Shown in pieces: positions 23,856 to 24,815 of a stretch of DNA of 24,815 bases (its first letter is position 1; each line of letters opens with the position of its first letter). The stretch covers positions 1-24,815 of the forward strand of contig CATMIT010000011.1 of NCBI GenBank assembly GCA_950069165.1, in the 5' to 3' direction. The translations under genes were made by a program, and so were the position numbers. The notes beneath the pieces were generated by a model. The model did no database searches. It saw nothing but the letters and a program-made list of their open reading frames with translations, and was not told the DNA's origin. This stretch comes from an uncultured Flavobacteriales bacterium (GTDB lineage: Bacteria > Bacteroidota > Bacteroidia > Flavobacteriales > BACL11).

Positions 23856-24248
23856 TTATTCAGCTGCATATGAAAAAGAGATTTCCTCTTGTTGAAAATC
23901 CCCACCAATCACTTTTAAAACGGCCAGATTGCCATCAGGAGCAGCGTTCAAATGGTTTTCAGTGATCATCAATTCCAGCATATCTCCTGGAAAAAACATT
24001 TTCTGAATAATAGGCGCATCAATGGCACCGCGATGAAATACAGCAAAAATGTATGCTTCCGGCTGATATTCTCCCGGTTCAACAGAACCGATGATACGGA
24101 TTTCACCAAACTGATAACGGACATAAACCTGCTCATTGTCAGCTATTAAAATGGGGTTTGGATATGTGGCAGTCTGAAAATAAGAACACCCCCAGAATTG
24201 GAGGTGTAGAAGAATAATTATATTAAAACTGGTTTTGTTTTTAATCAA
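23856..24248 (-). CDS. Unrecognised ORF with no convincing start codon
   Basis: The frame runs from a TTG at 24246-24248 to TAA at 23856-23858, at most 130 residues. From about residue 26 on, the codons look truly coding, with G+C near 42-45% and Arg as CGN. The text YPNPILIADNEQVYVRYQFG followed by FHRGAIDAP and FFPGDMLELMITENH does not match a family I know. The first 25 codons cross the terminator hairpin of the upstream thioesterase and contain no ATG or GTG. The N-terminus is therefore unresolved: the ORF may be a fragment or use a rare start. It ends 13 bases from the kbl junction, in the same frame as kbl. Confidence 0.45.
   Translation of the reverse strand: MIKNKTSFNIIILLHLQFWGCSYFQTATYPNPILIADNEQVYVRYQFGEIRIIGSVEPGEYQPEAYIFAVFHRGAIDAPIIQKMFFPGDMLELMITENHLNAAPDGNLAVLKVIGGDFQQEEISFSYAAE
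24174..24207 (-). terminator. Intrinsic terminator after the thioesterase gene
   Basis: On the minus strand ACACCTCC pairs with GGGGGTGT (8 bp, one U-G pair) around a 6-nt loop, followed by TTCTTATTTT. It lies about 34 bases after the thioesterase stop. It overlaps the formal 5' part of the downstream ORF, which argues against that ORF starting before it. Confidence 0.7.
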
Positions 24249-24636
24249 CCGTCTTGCCGTGATCTAATTTCTGGTATTCACCATTTTCGTCCTTGACCAC
24301 AGCCACCATGGTGATCAATGCTGTACAGGCCAACCGCTTATCGTGTTCCCGTCCTTCGGCATAGGCATCTACTTGGACTTGGAATGAACTTTTACCAGCC
24401 TTTACTACTGTACTTTCAAAGTTCACCCATTCCCCTTTATAGACTGCTTCTTTGAATTCAACTTTCTCGATGGCACGGGTCACAGCGCCAACAGCCTTGG
24501 TTCCTTTTAAGAACCGATAAGTTACTTTCGCCGCTGCCAGGTCCATCCAGGAGATCATCTGGCCTCCAAAAAGAGTGCCAATAACATTAATATTATCTGG
24601 CATTACCAACTGGGAATATTTAGCTTTATACTTCAT
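24241..24636 (-). CDS. Hotdog-fold acyl-CoA thioesterase
   Basis: A 131-residue single hotdog domain of the YciA/cytosolic acyl-CoA hydrolase type, which hydrolyses acyl-CoA to free acid and CoA. MPDNINVIGTLFGGQMISWMD (12-32) carries the conserved Asn-x2-Gly-Thr-Leu-Phe-Gly-Gly stretch and Asp32, the likely catalytic acid; the AVTRAIEKVEF and VVKAGKSSFQVQVDAYAEG strands follow. Length is complete and the ATG is clear. G+C is about 45% over four counted lines, and all four Arg codons are CGN, unlike the AGA-rich genes to the left. A -7 promoter element lies just upstream. Substrate length cannot be told. Confidence 0.88.
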   Translation of the reverse strand: MKYKAKYSQLVMPDNINVIGTLFGGQMISWMDLAAAKVTYRFLKGTKAVGAVTRAIEKVEFKEAVYKGEWVNFESTVVKAGKSSFQVQVDAYAEGREHDKRLACTALITMVAVVKDENGEYQKLDHGKTVD

Positions 24637-24664
24637 GTTTTACTTTAAGTGTTAATATTATCTT

Positions 24665-24672
24665 CAAATATA
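24665..24672 (-). promoter_or_regulatory. Candidate -7 promoter element for the thioesterase gene
   Basis: The minus strand reads TATATTTG, a TAnnTTTG match 28 nt before the thioesterase ATG. No TTG is at the right -33 distance. It suggests that this right-hand segment also comes from a Bacteroidota genome. Confidence 0.45.
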
Positions 24673-24681
24673 ATAATAGTA

Positions 24682-24745
24682 AAGCCCCGCATGTTACCCT
24701 CGAGAAATTCTATTTCCCTGAAGAGCACGCCACACCTGCGGGGCT
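24682..24745. repeat. Long interrupted inverted repeat, possible structured RNA or terminator
   Basis: AGCCCCGCA (24682-24690) and TGCGGGGCT (24737-24745) form a perfect 9-bp stem. Inside, further pairs can stack: TGT/ACA, CTC/GAG and an apical GAAAT/ATTTC hairpin with a TCT loop, separated by internal loops. The G+C-rich stem stands out in an A/T-rich gap. On the minus strand it is followed by TTTACTATTATT, so it could end an upstream minus-strand gene; on the plus strand no U-run follows. I could not match it to tmRNA, SRP RNA, 6S RNA or an integron attC site. Confidence 0.5.
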
Positions 24746-24759
24746 CAAGGGATATTATA

Positions 24760-24815
24760 GGATAACAATATTTACAATCAATACTTTTTTCTAAATAGAA
24801 AAACAATTGTTATCC
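24760..24815. repeat. Perfect 10-bp inverted repeat at the window end
   Basis: GGATAACAAT at 24760-24769 is repeated inverted as ATTGTTATCC at 24806-24815, the last ten bases, with 36 A/T-rich bases between. It could be a hairpin, a protein-binding site or the tip of a longer repeat cut by the window; nothing here decides. No gene lies in 24637-24815. Confidence 0.5.

Noticed and set aside
24682..24815. Integron attC site or known structural RNA (tmRNA, SRP, 6S)
   Set aside because: The conserved attC core pairs and the diagnostic loops of these RNAs are not present.

Overview
The window looks like part of a Bacteroidota chromosome. It is AT-rich (about 35% G+C where I counted lines by hand) and arginine is mostly AGA. 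Shine-Dalgarno sequences are weak or absent. Several transcription units are preceded by TAnnTTTG, the -7 element read by the Bacteroidota primary sigma factor. Gene order (rplM-rpsI-rpsB-tsf, then pyrH-frr) and protein sequences fit the same phylum; I cannot place it more finely. I see no tRNA, rRNA, CRISPR array, transposase or phage gene, and no gene-free stretch above 300 bases.

Layout. (1) 1-207: tail of an unrecognised protein, ending at a two-way terminator. (2) 257-610, minus strand: a dicluster ferredoxin, divergent from the large operon. (3) 788-13747, plus strand: korA-korB (2-oxoacid, probably 2-oxoglutarate, ferredoxin oxidoreductase), then nuoA-B-C-D-H-I-J-K-L-M-N and an unknown 111-residue gene. 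Spacing is 0-9 nt, with many TAATG or ATGA overlaps. nuoE, nuoF and nuoG are absent: nuoD runs directly into nuoH. (4) 13744-18294, minus strand: RND-type exporter, rfbA, a polyprenyl synthetase and an unknown 113-residue gene, every junction a start/stop overlap. (5) 18472-22579, minus strand: rplM-rpsI-rpsB-tsf and pyrH-frr, with terminators after tsf and frr. (6) 22662-23843, minus strand: kbl, which has lost its start codon at a sharp sequence junction. (7) 23856-24815: an orphan ORF, a hotdog thioesterase, a large inverted repeat and a terminal inverted repeat, at higher G+C (about 42-45%).

How it works together. The main result is a complete predicted route from a TCA-cycle oxidation to a proton-pumping quinone reductase without NADH. 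KorAB would reduce ferredoxin, the neighbouring dicluster ferredoxin could carry the electrons, and the 11-subunit complex I, which lacks the NADH-oxidising NuoEFG module, would oxidise ferredoxin and reduce menaquinone. The 111-residue gene after nuoN is a candidate accessory factor. A second point is a set of mutually exclusive RNA pairings just upstream of rpsB that could be an S2 autoregulatory leader. A third is a caution: the right-hand kilobase joins the rest at a point that removes the kbl start codon and changes composition, so it may be a rearrangement or a chimeric assembly join.
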